The notes: generated by a model not told the origin, from the sequence alone. A DNA stretch of 64,000 nt from an uncultured Kiloniellaceae bacterium (GCA_947500035.1 CANMQP010000001.1:186001-250000); one strand, 5' to 3'; shown: positions 38,398 through 47,969, counted from the stretch's first letter. A program made the numbers and translations.

Positions 38398-39630
38398 TCA
38401 CAATCCCTGCATCAAGGTGAAGATAATTCCTTCCCGCAAGCCACGGTCCGCCACCCGCAGGCGTTCGACCGGCCAAGTTCTGCAGAGGGCATCCAGGATC
38501 GCACAGCCGGCCACGACCAGATCGGCCCTGTGGCGACCGATACAGGGGTGGGCGACCCGCTCATCATAGCTCATGGCGGCAACACGCCTGTTCAGGCCTT
38601 CAACTGAATCCAGCGACAGATAACAGCCGTCGACACGGCGCCGGTCGTAGCGTGCCAGATCTTTCTTGATGCCAACCAGGGTCGTGACCGTGCCCGACGT
38701 GCCCAGCATCTGAACCTTTCGGCCCGTTACCGAACCCAGTATCCCGTTCTCCCGTTCAAAGGGGTCAAGGGAGTCCAGGACATCAGCCACCATCTTCTGG
38801 TAGCTCGTTTCCGAGATGTCGCCTCCACCATAGCGCTCAGCCAGATTGGTCACACCCATGGGCAGGGATTTCCATGCCAGCACTTTGGGATGGACGGCTT
38901 GGCCATGCCGGATCGGCGCACGTCGTCCCGGCATCACAGCAGAAGCGCTTTGGGCATCTGCAGCGTTACCAGGGCGAGCGTGACCACCTGGATGCCCCGG
39001 CAGTGCAACCCAGCAGACCTCAGTGCTGCCGCCACCGATGTCGAAAACCAGCGCCGTCTCGACGTCGGGGTCGAAGAGCGGCGCACAGCCATAGACGGCG
39101 AGCCGAGTCTCCTCACGGCTCGAGATTACTTCCAGCTTCAAACCAAACTCTGCTTCGACCCGGTCGCGAAAGGCCGGATAGTTGACGGCGCGCCGGCAGG
39201 CTGCAGTCGCTACACAGCGTGCCTCTGTCACACCAAGGCGCTGCATCTTGCTCGAACAGATCTTCAAGGCGCGCAAAGTGCGTTCCATAGCGGCTTCGGA
39301 CAAGACGTCCGAGTGGCTCAGGCCCTCCCCCAAACGCACGACTCGGGAAAAACTATCGACCACCCGATAGCTCTGCCGCGCTGGCTTGGCCACCAGCAAA
39401 CGGCAATTGTTGGTCCCGAGATCCAGCGCACCAAAGACCCTGCCCCGGCTCTCGCGGTCAGGTTGTTGCTTTAGCGTCGCCGCGGCAGCAACTCTCCCGC
39501 TGCCGACACGCTCTTTCGCGCCAGTTTCTGTGTCAGTTTCTGCGCCGGACCGGGCACGCGCAGCGCACGTCCGGCTTTGTGAGTCAGCGCTCACGCCCCC
39601 GTACTTGGCCTCAACAATCCAGCCTCCCAA
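38398..39630 (-). CDS. Ppx/GppA family phosphatase
   Basis: This actin-like fold phosphatase has the first phosphate loop FGALDLGTNNCRLLVAK, the second VFDIGGGSTEVCWVA and the later GTSGTVTTL. Members are exopolyphosphatase or guanosine pentaphosphate phosphohydrolase, acting in stringent-response nucleotide turnover. The two cannot be separated here. The start is uncertain: the frame is open to a TTG at 39630, and GTG at 39594 or later codons are alternatives. The first 60 or so residues are polar and probably not conserved. An unusual Gly/Pro/His-rich insertion (about 220-260) follows the second phosphate loop. Confidence 0.87.
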   Translation of the reverse strand: MGGWIVEAKYGGVSADSQSRTCAARARSGAETDTETGAKERVGSGRVAAAATLKQQPDRESRGRVFGALDLGTNNCRLLVAKPARQSYRVVDSFSRVVRLGEGLSHSDVLSEAAMERTLRALKICSSKMQRLGVTEARCVATAACRRAVNYPAFRDRVEAEFGLKLEVISSREETRLAVYGCAPLFDPDVETALVFDIGGGSTEVCWVALPGHPGGHARPGNAADAQSASAVMPGRRAPIRHGQAVHPKVLAWKSLPMGVTNLAERYGGGDISETSYQKMVADVLDSLDPFERENGILGSVTGRKVQMLGTSGTVTTLVGIKKDLARYDRRRVDGCYLSLDSVEGLNRRVAAMSYDERVAHPCIGRHRADLVVAGCAILDALCRTWPVERLRVADRGLREGIIFTLMQGL

Positions 39631-39846
39631 CGTTCATCGACAGCGGTTCTCATGCGACCGCCTTTACCCCAGCTTAACCTGAGCGGCCTAAAACAAGCCA
39701 GCGTCTCCGCATGCAGGCATGCCGAAAGTACGAAGCAAGGAAATTTCAAGCGCTGCAGAAAAGCGGTTGAAAGCGCGGCGGACTGGGACTACATAGGGGC
39801 CGCACATCGATTGATCGCCCATTCATTGAAACCGGGCCATCTTCGT

Positions 39847-39920
39847 TGGGGGATAGTTTAGCGGTAGAACTCTCGGCTCTGACCCGAGCAGCCCTGGTTC
39901 GAATCCAGGTCCCCCAGCCA
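39847..39920 (+). tRNA. tRNA-Gln (anticodon CTG)
   Basis: Folding by eye gives a complete cloverleaf. Acceptor TGGGGGA pairs with TCCCCCA, the D arm is GTTT/GAAC, and the anticodon arm is CTCGG/CCGAG around CTCTGAC with anticodon CTG. The T arm is CCTGG/CCAGG with TTCGAAT, then G and an encoded CCA. The U at position 1 is characteristic of bacterial tRNA-Gln. It decodes CAG. A hairpin follows at 39936. Confidence 0.95.
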
Positions 39921-39935
39921 GAAATCTATACATGT

Positions 39936-39959
39936 AAAATCTACTGCCTTGCAGATTTT
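39936..39959 (+). terminator. Hairpin downstream of tRNA-Gln
   Basis: AAAATCT (39936-39942) can pair with AGATTTT (39953-39959). The inner CTGC-CTT-GCAG gives an alternative stem. It starts 16 bp after the tRNA CCA. T-rich arm and position suggest a terminator for the tRNA transcript, but no further T run follows. Confidence 0.4.
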
Positions 39960-40066
39960 CACCTGCCTGTAGCCGGAAACTGAACCGTTTGGGATGCAGA
40001 GTGAAATGACAATTTCAACGTCAGCGTTTAGACTGCGCGCAAGATCAATCGGCGTTTGGTGAATTC

Positions 40067-41014
40067 GTGCAAATCTTGAAATCGGGAACTGCCCAGTTGC
40101 TCTCTGCAGGAGACCGGGCCAAGGGAGGCTTTTGGCGCTGGACGCTGAGCTTTGTCACCATTTGCGCGAGCTTTTTCGCCATAGTGACAGTGTTCATTTT
40201 GGTCTTGATGCTTATTCTGGATCTTGAGACAGCAGACCGGATTCTCGATCAGGGACGGCTGGAAAATGAAGAAGAAGCAGTCCTGTCGCTTTTGGTTTTG
40301 CTTTTCATTATCGCCCTCTTTGGGCCGGCAGTCGTTTTAGGCCTTAAAGTCGTCAGGATACCATTGGGACGGCTCATCGCACCCCGGCAACCTCTTCAGT
40401 GGCGAGGATTGTTGCTGTCGGCATTTTCAGTTTGCGCACTTCTTAGCTGCATATCTTTTATTTCTGTTTGGTCGGAAGGTAAGCAAGGAAAGTTCGCATT
40501 CGAGCATTTAGTCCAGCAGGGCGCGCTTTATCTTCCACTCTTCATCGGAGCGATCGCGCTTCAGGCCTCAGCCGAGGAGTTGTTTTTCCGCGGTTACCTT
40601 CTTCAACTCGCGGGTCGATTGACCAGGTCTTGGTGGATGATTTTCATAATCGTTGCCGGCACTTTCTTCGTATTTCATATCCCAAATCCGGAGTTTGAAA
40701 TCGCACCTTCATTCGCTGCGTTTAATCATGGGCTTCTCGCGTTCACGCTGACCGCTCTTGCTTTGATCACCGGACGGCTTGAATACTCGATAGGCGCACA
40801 CATCGGGTGGAATTTGGCGATTCTTGTTTTTCGATACAAACCAGAGTCTGCACCGGATTTGTATATGGGTTTTGGCTCGGTCGAACAGTTTGGCTCCTGG
40901 ACTCCGGATCCTATGGATTGGATCTCCGCTGCGTTGAAAATTCTTGTTCCTTTTCTCATTTGTCTCGTGATTCATTTCAACTATGTTGAACGACGACACA
41001 TATATTCCAGGTAA
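40067..41014 (+). CDS. CPBP family intramembrane metalloprotease
   Basis: This 315-residue protein has about eight hydrophobic segments and the CPBP (CAAX-protease/bacteriocin-processing) motifs: EExxxR in SAEELFFRGYLLQ, FxxxH in FVFHIPNPEF, and a third His-containing helix, GAHIGWNLA. The start is GTG at 40067. Its base composition is visibly poorer in G+C than the genes around it. It stands 146 bp after tRNA-Gln, so acquisition next to the tRNA is plausible. Members process peptides or confer bacteriocin immunity. The role here is unknown. Confidence 0.87.
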   Translation: MQILKSGTAQLLSAGDRAKGGFWRWTLSFVTICASFFAIVTVFILVLMLILDLETADRILDQGRLENEEEAVLSLLVLLFIIALFGPAVVLGLKVVRIPLGRLIAPRQPLQWRGLLLSAFSVCALLSCISFISVWSEGKQGKFAFEHLVQQGALYLPLFIGAIALQASAEELFFRGYLLQLAGRLTRSWWMIFIIVAGTFFVFHIPNPEFEIAPSFAAFNHGLLAFTLTALALITGRLEYSIGAHIGWNLAILVFRYKPESAPDLYMGFGSVEQFGSWTPDPMDWISAALKILVPFLICLVIHFNYVERRHIYSR

Positions 41015-41227
41015 GAAATGGTCGTTAAAGACCGCGTAGACGGCAAAGACCACATCGAAGGCGGCATCTTTAGCCGCTGTGTCCTTGGGAATGCCGTCGA
41101 TCATCTTTGTCATCGTTAGAGCTCGATTGCGATCCAGAACTTTTCTCCTCCGCCGCCTTGACAAAGCCCCGCCCGCCCGCTTGTTTGGCGCCAGATTTCC
41201 CTGCCTGAAAAAACGGAACCACACCGC

Positions 41228-42529
41228 ATGTCCATCCCCCGCTACAGCCGCCCTGAAATGACCCGTATCTGGGAGCCGGAAAACCGCTTTCACATCTGGT
41301 TCGAGATCGAGGCTCATGCCTGTGACGCGCAGGCTGAACTGGGCGTGATCCCGAAGGATGCCGCCAAGGCGGTCTGGGATAGAGGTGCTTTCGAAGTTGC
41401 GCGGATCGACGAGATCGAGCGGGAAACGCGGCACGACGTCATCGCCTTTCTGACCAATCTGGCGGAGCATGTGGGACCGGAAGCCCGCTTCGTGCATCAG
41501 GGCATGACCTCGTCCGACGTGCTCGATACCTGCCTCGCGGTCCAGCTGACCCAGGCCACCGACATCCTGCTGGCCGACATGGACCGGGTTCTGGCGGCCC
41601 TCAAGAAACGGGCGCTGGAGCAAAAGGATACGGTCTGTCTCGGCCGCAGTCACGGCATTCACGCGGAGCCCACCACCTTCGGACTCAAGCTCGCCACGCA
41701 CTACGCGGCCTTTAAGCGCGGACGCGAACGGCTGGTTCAGGCGCGCAAGGAAATCGCCACCTGCGCCATCTCGGGCGCGGTCGGCACCTTCGCCAACATC
41801 GATCCTGCGGTCGAAGCCCATGTGGCAAAAAAAATGGGCCTGGAGATCGAGCCCATCTCGACACAGGTCATTCCCCGGGACCGGCATGCCGCCTTCTTCG
41901 CAACGCTCGGCGTCATCGCCAGTTCGCTCGAGAACCTGGCAGTCGAGATCCGACACCTGCAGCGGACCGAGGTTCGCGAAGCGGAAGAGTTTTTCGCACC
42001 GGGTCAAAAGGGGTCTTCGGCCATGCCCCACAAACGCAATCCGATCCTGACCGAAAACCTGACCGGTCTGGCGCGCGTCGTCCGCGCCGCCGTCACGCCG
42101 GCCTTCGAAAATGTGGCGCTGTGGCATGAACGGGACATTTCGCATTCCTCCGTAGAGCGGGTCTTCGGCCCCGACGCCACCATCACCCTGGACTTCGCCC
42201 TCTCGCGGATGGCCGGTGTGATCGAGAAGATGTATATCTACCCGGAGAACATGCAGAAGAACCTGGATCAGCTCGGCGGCCTGGTGCATTCCCAGCGGGT
42301 TCTGCTGGCCCTGACCCAGGCGGGGATCAGCCGCGAGGATGCCTATCTGATCGTGCAGCGCAATGCCATGAAGGTCTGGCAGGAATCGGCCGATTTTCTG
42401 AGCCTGCTGCGCGCCGATGCCGATGTGGCAGGCAAGATGAATGACGGCGAACTGGAAGCCTGCTTCGATGACAGCTATCACACCAAGCGGGTGGACGTGA
42501 TCTTCGAGCGGGTGTTCGGGCCGGATTGA
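41228..42529 (+). CDS. purB: Adenylosuccinate lyase
   Basis: PurB acts twice in purine synthesis, splitting SAICAR and adenylosuccinate. The 433-residue protein has the superfamily signature GSSAMPHKRNP, the conserved TSSDVLDTCLAVQL and GRSHGIHAEPTTFGLK. The ATG at 41228 begins SIPRYSRPEMTRIW, standard for the shorter bacterial PurB. It is an isolated gene, 4.6 kb from purC. Confidence 0.96.
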   Translation: MSIPRYSRPEMTRIWEPENRFHIWFEIEAHACDAQAELGVIPKDAAKAVWDRGAFEVARIDEIERETRHDVIAFLTNLAEHVGPEARFVHQGMTSSDVLDTCLAVQLTQATDILLADMDRVLAALKKRALEQKDTVCLGRSHGIHAEPTTFGLKLATHYAAFKRGRERLVQARKEIATCAISGAVGTFANIDPAVEAHVAKKMGLEIEPISTQVIPRDRHAAFFATLGVIASSLENLAVEIRHLQRTEVREAEEFFAPGQKGSSAMPHKRNPILTENLTGLARVVRAAVTPAFENVALWHERDISHSSVERVFGPDATITLDFALSRMAGVIEKMYIYPENMQKNLDQLGGLVHSQRVLLALTQAGISREDAYLIVQRNAMKVWQESADFLSLLRADADVAGKMNDGELEACFDDSYHTKRVDVIFERVFGPD

Positions 42530-42587
42530 CCACCTGAGACAACAGAGGGCTTCAGTGCCGCGTAAGAGCGGTCTCGGGACTCAGGTC

Positions 42588-43352
42588 TCAGAACTTGCCG
42601 TTGTCGTTTTTCCACTCGCTTCGAGGCGCGATCTTCTCTGTTGTGTCCCAGTGTTCCACCAGCTTGCCTTGGGAAACGCGAAATAGGTCATAAAAGGCGG
42701 AATGGACGCCGCCGGCTTCGCCCTCGCTGACACAGAGCGCGAAATCCCCTTCTGCGAGAACACGGTGGATCCGCTGGTAGTCGACAAGCCTGCGGTCGCC
42801 GTCCCTGGCCTCGAGTAGAGATCTGAGCGCAGCAATCCCGTCTGTCAGCCGCGGATTGTGTTCGGCGTAGCTGTTTACATCGACAAAATCGGGCAGCCGG
42901 TCGAGCTGTCCATCGATCAGAACGCTCTCGACGAAAGAGCGGACGAACGCCCGATTCTGCTCCGTCAGGTCGTGATCCACAGCTTCGGTCGGTCCGTCCA
43001 CCATGCTGCGCCCGGCTCGGTTCGGCCCCTTCCGTTCCTGAATGTTGTCCCAGTGCTCAACCGCACGGCCGTCTTCAAACCTGAAAACCTCGAAACCGAT
43101 TTTCCGGCTCGCGAAATCGTATTCAGTATGCCCAAAGACGAAATCGCCGTCTTCGAAGGCCCGCACGACGTTCACCCGCGGTGACGTTTTGGATAAGCGC
43201 AGAAAGAGAGCCGCCAGTCCCTCGCTTCCCTCCCGGGTCTGAGGGTTATGCTGAATGTACTTCTCCTCATCCACCACGGCGGCGGGCCCGGGATCGCCGG
43301 TCTCGATAGACTTCAGCAGCGCCCGGATCTGATCTTTCTTTTTCAAAACCAT
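42588..43352 (-). CDS. Protein with two NTF2/SnoaL-like domains
   Basis: From the ATG at 43352 the 254 residues form two similar SnoaL-like halves, at about 1-115 and 130-254. Each contains YIQHNPQTREG or YAEHNPRLTDG, then VFGHTEYDF or ALCVSEGEA, and ends with VEHWDNIQE or VEHWDTTEK. SnoaL-like folds act as polyketide cyclases, isomerases or binding proteins, so function is open. No signal peptide. A bidirectional terminator lies downstream of the neighbouring zeta gene at 43397. Confidence 0.85.
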   Translation of the reverse strand: MVLKKKDQIRALLKSIETGDPGPAAVVDEEKYIQHNPQTREGSEGLAALFLRLSKTSPRVNVVRAFEDGDFVFGHTEYDFASRKIGFEVFRFEDGRAVEHWDNIQERKGPNRAGRSMVDGPTEAVDHDLTEQNRAFVRSFVESVLIDGQLDRLPDFVDVNSYAEHNPRLTDGIAALRSLLEARDGDRRLVDYQRIHRVLAEGDFALCVSEGEAGGVHSAFYDLFRVSQGKLVEHWDTTEKIAPRSEWKNDNGKF

Positions 43353-43396
43353 CTTGTACGCCCCTCCAAATCCATTGGAGACATCATACAAAAGAA

Positions 43397-43428
43397 AAGA
43401 GCCACCGGGGTCGCTCCGATGGCTCTTT
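43397..43428. terminator. Bidirectional terminator after the zeta gene
   Basis: AAGAGCCA (43397-43404) pairs with TGGCTCTT (43420-43427), extended inward by CGG/CCG. The minus-strand side is followed by TTTTCTTTT and the plus side by TGTTTCTTT. It lies just downstream of the zeta-subunit stop, and most likely ends that transcript before the start of the SnoaL-like gene. Confidence 0.8.
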
Positions 43429-43451
43429 GTTTCTTTATCCGAATACGACCG

Positions 43452-43772
43452 CTATTCGGCCATGATCTGCTCTTTGGCCGCCTCGATCATCTCTTCCATC
43501 TTCTTGTCGAGCTGATGGGCTGAGATATTGACTGACTTCTCGCTAAAATCGGCCAGAACCTTGCGTTTCACGTCATCATCGCCAGGCTCTTCCATGTCGG
43601 CCATGACGACCTCCTTGGCGTAGGCGTCGGCGTCGCCGCCACTCAGGCCCATTTGCTCGGCGGCCCAAAGTCCTACCAGCTTGTTGCGGCGCGCTTCGAC
43701 CTTGAACTGCAATTCCTGATCGTGCTTATATTTGTCCTCGAACGCTTTCTCGCGCTCATTGAAGGTGCTCAT
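43452..43772 (-). CDS. F1-ATPase inhibitor zeta subunit (DUF1476)
   Basis: This 106-residue, mostly helical acidic protein begins STFNEREKAFEDKYKHDQEL, the inhibitory N-terminal segment of the alphaproteobacterial zeta subunit. RRNKLVGLWAAEQMGL and DDVKRKVLADF follow. Zeta binds F1-ATPase and blocks hydrolytic rotation. The family is restricted to alphaproteobacteria, which supports the organism call. The gene is monocistronic, with a clear terminator. Confidence 0.95.
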   Translation of the reverse strand: MSTFNEREKAFEDKYKHDQELQFKVEARRNKLVGLWAAEQMGLSGGDADAYAKEVVMADMEEPGDDDVKRKVLADFSEKSVNISAHQLDKKMEEMIEAAKEQIMAE

Positions 43773-43937
43773 CTCGCCGTCTCTCCTCGCTGCTTAAGTG
43801 TGACTGCCGCGGACGTTCGCTTCGCAGCAGGCACAGGTGTTAGGCGTTTAGGTCTTTTCACACATATAGTCATTAAACAACTTCAGGAAAACCGATTTGC
43901 GTGCTGATTCTCCAGTTTTAATGGATGCACTTTTATA

Positions 43938-44750
43938 ATGTGCACCGCTGTCATTCTCCGGCGGCCCGGACAGAAGTGGCCGCTTCTTTTTGCAGGCAAC
44001 CGCGATGAAATGCGGGATCGTCCTTCAGAGGCCCCGGCAAAGCATTGGGGTGACAGGCCTTCCGTGGTCGGCGGCCTGGACAAAACGGCAGGAGGAACCT
44101 GGCTCGCGGTCAACGAACATGGCCTTCTTGCCAGCGTTCTCAATCGGATCGGCAGTCTGGGGCCGCAGGACGGCAAACGCAGCCGCGGCGAGCTGGTGCT
44201 GGAAGCCATGGAACACAGTGATGCCGAAACCGCGGCGGACGCCCTCTCCAACCTTAATCCCGCGGCCTATCGCAGCTTTAACCTGATCCTGGCCGATAAC
44301 CGGGACGCCTTCTGGCTCAGAAACATGGGCAAGGAAAACACCCTTGAAGTCGAGTGCTTTCCGATCCCAGAGGGTCTCTCGATGATTTCGGCCTACGACC
44401 TGAACGACCCCGACTCTGCCCGTATCCGGCAGCATCTGAGAGACTTCCAGGATGCCGAAGCCCCGGATCCGGAGTCTGATGCCCGCGATGACGGCAACTT
44501 CATGCCCAGCGGCTGGGAGGCCTGGCACCGTCTCCTGCGCCGGGATGCGAGTGCTTCTGGCGGCGATCCCTATGCCGCCATGTCCGTTCAGCTGGATAAC
44601 GGCTTCGAGACCGTTTCAAGCTCGCTGATCGCACTCCCTTCCGCCGAGTACCGCAGCGAAGCGCCGGAAAAGGCCCGCATCCGCTGGCTCTATGCGGACG
44701 GTTCCCCGCGAACCGCATCCTACAAACCGCTCGTTTTGGACGACGCGTGA
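43938..44750 (+). CDS. NRDE family protein
   Basis: This 270-residue protein begins MCTAVILRRPG and continues with the name-giving FAGNRDEM (NRDE motif) and GGTWLAVNEHG. It belongs to the Tango2/NRDE family, possibly an Ntn-hydrolase fold with Cys2 as nucleophile. The substrate is unknown. Human TANGO2 is linked to heme and lipid metabolism. The stop overlaps the start of the following transporter gene by 4 bp (GTGA), so the two are probably made together. Confidence 0.9.
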   Translation: MCTAVILRRPGQKWPLLFAGNRDEMRDRPSEAPAKHWGDRPSVVGGLDKTAGGTWLAVNEHGLLASVLNRIGSLGPQDGKRSRGELVLEAMEHSDAETAADALSNLNPAAYRSFNLILADNRDAFWLRNMGKENTLEVECFPIPEGLSMISAYDLNDPDSARIRQHLRDFQDAEAPDPESDARDDGNFMPSGWEAWHRLLRRDASASGGDPYAAMSVQLDNGFETVSSSLIALPSAEYRSEAPEKARIRWLYADGSPRTASYKPLVLDDA

Positions 44751-45637
44751 GGGCGCAGCGCGTATCTCTCGGATCTATATCGCCCTTCAAGGGCGTGCTC
44801 TGCATGATCGGCGCGGGTTTTTTCCTCACCCTCAACGACGCGGTACTCAAATGGCTGACCGGCGATTATCCCGTTGGCCAGATCATGTTTTTACGCGGAG
44901 TGTTCGTCTTTCTGCCCATCGCGTTTTTCGTTTGGCAGGCTGGTGGAGGAAAAAGCCTCCGCGTAAGACACATACAGCCTCACCTGCTTCGTGGCGCCTT
45001 AATGATTGCGGGAACTTTCCTGTTCATCAATGGCCTGCGCCACCTGCCCTTCGCCGATGCCATCTCGATCACCTTTGCCGGACCGCTATTCGTCACCGCC
45101 CTGGCCGCCCCTCTGCTGGGCGAAGTCATCCGCTGGCGGCGCTGGCTGGCCGTGATCATCGGTTTTATCGGTGTTCTGATCATCATCCGGCCTACAAGCG
45201 AAGTCGCGCAGTGGGCCGCGATATTTCCGCTTGCGGCCAGCATCACCGGCGCTCTGCGGGACATCCTGACCCGGAAGATGTCCCAGCATGACAGCTCGGT
45301 CGCAGTGATGTTCTACTCCACGCTGGCGGTCACGTTCGCCGGGGGCGTCACCTTTCTGGGCGGCTGGGCACCGGTTCAGACCGCCGATCTCGGCCTCTTC
45401 CTGCTGTGCGGCGTTCTGCTTGGTTTCGCCCATTTCCTGATGATCGAGGCCTTTCGGCTTGCCGAGGCTGCGCTTGTGGTTCCCTTCAAATACGTCAGCC
45501 TGCTGTGGGCCGTTCTGCTCGGGCTCGTGATCTGGGGCGACATCCCCGACGGCTGGACCTTCGCGGGCGCCGGTGTGGTTGTGGCCAGCGGCCTCTACAT
45601 TTTACACCGCGAAAGAATCAGAAAAACAAAGACTTAA
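44747..45637 (+). CDS. DMT superfamily (EamA) transporter
   Basis: This 296-residue inner-membrane protein has ten hydrophobic segments arranged as two EamA repeats of five. Examples are VLCMIGAGFFLTLNDAVLKWL and FINGLRHLPFADAISITFAG in the first half, then FLMIEAFRLAEAALVVPFKY in the second. These exporters move metabolites or amino acids. The substrate cannot be read here. GTG start overlapping the NRDE gene. purC starts 174 bp further on. Confidence 0.88.
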   Translation: MRAQRVSLGSISPFKGVLCMIGAGFFLTLNDAVLKWLTGDYPVGQIMFLRGVFVFLPIAFFVWQAGGGKSLRVRHIQPHLLRGALMIAGTFLFINGLRHLPFADAISITFAGPLFVTALAAPLLGEVIRWRRWLAVIIGFIGVLIIIRPTSEVAQWAAIFPLAASITGALRDILTRKMSQHDSSVAVMFYSTLAVTFAGGVTFLGGWAPVQTADLGLFLLCGVLLGFAHFLMIEAFRLAEAALVVPFKYVSLLWAVLLGLVIWGDIPDGWTFAGAGVVVASGLYILHRERIRKTKT

Positions 45638-45811
45638 ACCCCAAGCCGTGCAGAGCCCGGCACCACTTCCAACAGCCCATTTGTGCCGGGCCGGATCACC
45701 TGCTATATGGTGCTCCCCGTCATGGTCGATTACCGTTACAAACCGGTTGTTCTACAGCGTTACCGGCTGGATTTCGAACCAGGGCGAACCTTTCCCGATC
45801 GGACAAAAAAG

Positions 45812-46573
45812 ATGCGACGCAGACGGATATATGAGGGTAAAGCCAAGGTCCTTTTCGAGGGGCCGGAACCCGGCACGGTAGTACAGTACTTCAAGGATGA
45901 TGCAACGGCCTTCAATAACCAGAAGAAGGGCACCATCACCGGCAAAGGCGTTCTGAACAACCGTATCTCCGAGCATCTGATGCTCCGTCTGGCGGAAATC
46001 GGTATCCCGACCCACTTCGTTCGGCGCCTCAACATGCGCGAGCAACTGGTTCGCGAAGTTGAGATTATTCCGATCGAAGTGGTGGTGCGAAACGTCGCCG
46101 CAGGCACGATCTGCAAGCGTTTGGGGGTCGAGGAAGGCACGCCGCTGCCCCGCTCCATCGTCGAGTACTACCTGAAGAACGACGAGCTCGGAGATCCACT
46201 GGTCTCTGAAGAGCACGTGACGGCCTTCGGCTGGGCCTCAACCCAGGATCTCGACGAAATGATGCAGTATGCTCTGCGCTCCAACGATTTCCTGACCGGC
46301 CTCTTTTACGGCATCGGAATGAAACTGGTGGACTTCAAGCTGGAGTTCGGCCGGCTGTGGGACGAAGAAGAGATGCGCATTGTCCTGGCCGACGAGATCA
46401 GCCCGGATTCCTGCCGTCTCTGGGATATCAAGACCAACGAAAAGCTGGATAAGGACCGCTTTCGCAAAGATCTCGGTAAGGTCGAAGAGGCCTATCAGGA
46501 AGTAGCGCGCCGCTTAGGAGTCCTGCCCGAGGCCGGCCCGGTTGATATGCAAGGCCCCCAGGTCATGCAATAA
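45812..46573 (+). CDS. purC: Phosphoribosylaminoimidazole-succinocarboxamide synthase
   Basis: PurC (SAICAR synthetase) joins aspartate to CAIR. The ATG at 45812 starts the conserved [16 protein letters not shown], giving 253 residues. An open frame extends upstream but lacks family sequence. [20 protein letters not shown] and [14 protein letters not shown] are typical. It stands 0.2 kb after an EamA gene. Other purine genes lie 2.3 kb downstream (purS-purQ-purL). Confidence 0.96.
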   Translation: MRRRRIYEGKAKVLFEGPEPGTVVQYFKDDATAFNNQKKGTITGKGVLNNRISEHLMLRLAEIGIPTHFVRRLNMREQLVREVEIIPIEVVVRNVAAGTICKRLGVEEGTPLPRSIVEYYLKNDELGDPLVSEEHVTAFGWASTQDLDEMMQYALRSNDFLTGLFYGIGMKLVDFKLEFGRLWDEEEMRIVLADEISPDSCRLWDIKTNEKLDKDRFRKDLGKVEEAYQEVARRLGVLPEAGPVDMQGPQVMQ

Positions 46574-46578
46574 AGAGC

Positions 46579-46608
46579 AGGGCCGACCGCACACCGGCCC
46601 TTTGCCCT
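46579..46608 (+). terminator. Terminator after purC
   Basis: AGGGCCG (46579-46585) pairs with CGGCCCT (46595-46601) around a 9-nt loop, followed by TTGCCCTTT. It begins 6 bp after the purC stop. The tail is only moderately T-rich. Confidence 0.65.
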
Positions 46609-46788
46609 TTGACGAGCTCACGCGCTGACAAAACCGCGTGATAGCACCGAATCTTTGTATGGTTAAGCCGGAATTTACCCCAGGTTAAGGCACGGCATCT
46701 TAGTTTATGCCGATCATGCTTGTACGAATGTTCGTCGAAATGCGGTTTTGGCGAGGGTTCCAAGCAAACTCCTTGCCGTTGGGTTCCG

Positions 46789-47955
46789 ATGTCACAGCCT
46801 TCCCTTCTCCAGCTCGCGGTCTCAGACGGGACACCGCTGAGATCCCTCATCACAGCTCTCGTCGTCGGTCCTGTACTGACGGCGATCAACCAGGGCGACG
46901 CCATCCTGTCAGGAGCGGGGATCGATCTTGGAAAAGCCGCACTGACATTTGTCGTCCCCTTTGTCGTGGCCACGGCCGGCGCGGTTCAGGCGAAGCGTTC
47001 AGGCACTTTACGTCCTCTGAACTCTGATTCGCCCGTGCCCAACCAGGCTCCAGCCGCTTCTGCGGAGCCCCCGGGCCCAACTGGGCCGCAAAGCGGCACG
47101 GCCATGCACTTCGGCCAGCCCGCTCCTACCCTCGATCCCGGCCTGCTCAACGAGGCCAGCGATATGGTTGGGACGATCAAGGGCAACGCAGTCAAGGTCA
47201 ACACAGCGTCAAAGGCTAGAATCGCTTTCATCTCCGACCTGATCACGGCATCACAGGACGTTAAAAGCGAAGTCGGCGCCATCCAGGACCTCGCATCGGC
47301 GATCGACAGCAGCCTGCATGCGGCCCATCAAAATGCCGGTGAAGTTGTCACCCATGCCCGCAATATTGCCTCGAACGCGGAAGAAGGCGTGACGCTCTCG
47401 GACAACGTCGTCACCTCCATCAACCGGCTGCAAGAGGATTTCAGCCAGATTACCGAGATTTCCCAGGGGATCGGCGCTATTGCCAAACAGACCAACCTGC
47501 TGGCTCTGAACGCGACCATCGAGGCGACACGTGCCGGGGACGCCGGCAAGGGCTTTGCCGTCGTTGCCGCAGAGGTGAAAACCCTCGCCAATAACGCGGG
47601 ACAGTCCGCCGAACAGATAAATGGCGTCCTGGGCGATCTCTCACAGAGTATCGATGAGGTCCTCAAGCACCTGGAACAGCTCTCAAAGAATCTCAAACAC
47701 GCGTTGGAAGCCAGTGCGCAGGGCCAGTCACAAACCGGAAAAATCTCTGAAGCAATCGACGAAGCGGTCAATGTGGCCAAGCAGACCGCCAGCCAGGCCG
47801 GCGCGCAGGCCGAACGTTTCAGCTCAGTCGCGGATCGCCTCGATCAGATCAAGCAGGATGCCGAAGCCGCTGTCACGGGCTCGGGCAAAAACATCGAACT
47901 GACAGACGGCGTTCTCGACAAGCTGGAAGCTGCGAAACGCCAGATTTCCGCTTAG
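46789..47955 (+). CDS. Methyl-accepting chemotaxis-type protein with NrtS-like two-helix N-terminal domain
   Basis: The ATG at 46789 gives 388 residues. Two hydrophobic helices at about 18-34 and 48-66 with the INQGD motif (33-37) and [13 protein letters not shown] resemble NrtS, a small nitrate/nitrite transport protein. There is no extracellular sensor domain. A Pro-rich linker leads to a cytoplasmic signalling domain with the hairpin tip [20 protein letters not shown] and then [17 protein letters not shown] infer a receptor that responds to nitrate or nitrite, or uses the fold as a simple anchor. No che genes are nearby. Confidence 0.85.
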   Translation: MSQPSLLQLAVSDGTPLRSLITALVVGPVLTAINQGDAILSGAGIDLGKAALTFVVPFVVATAGAVQAKRSGTLRPLNSDSPVPNQAPAASAEPPGPTGPQSGTAMHFGQPAPTLDPGLLNEASDMVGTIKGNAVKVNTASKARIAFISDLITASQDVKSEVGAIQDLASAIDSSLHAAHQNAGEVVTHARNIASNAEEGVTLSDNVVTSINRLQEDFSQITEISQGIGAIAKQTNLLALNATIEATRAGDAGKGFAVVAAEVKTLANNAGQSAEQINGVLGDLSQSIDEVLKHLEQLSKNLKHALEASAQGQSQTGKISEAIDEAVNVAKQTASQAGAQAERFSSVADRLDQIKQDAEAAVTGSGKNIELTDGVLDKLEAAKRQISA

Positions 47956-47969
47956 TCCACCACATCCAG

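Noticed and set aside
40709-42481. Long minus-strand frame of about 590 codons
   Set aside because: Antisense to purB and to the CPBP protease gene. Only its short stretch in the gap around 41015-41113 looks protein-like, and that is reported as a finding, not a gene.
42534-42589. CTGAGAC / GTCTCAG inverted repeat after purB as a terminator
   Set aside because: The arms are about 40 nt apart with no T tract, so a stable terminator hairpin is unlikely.
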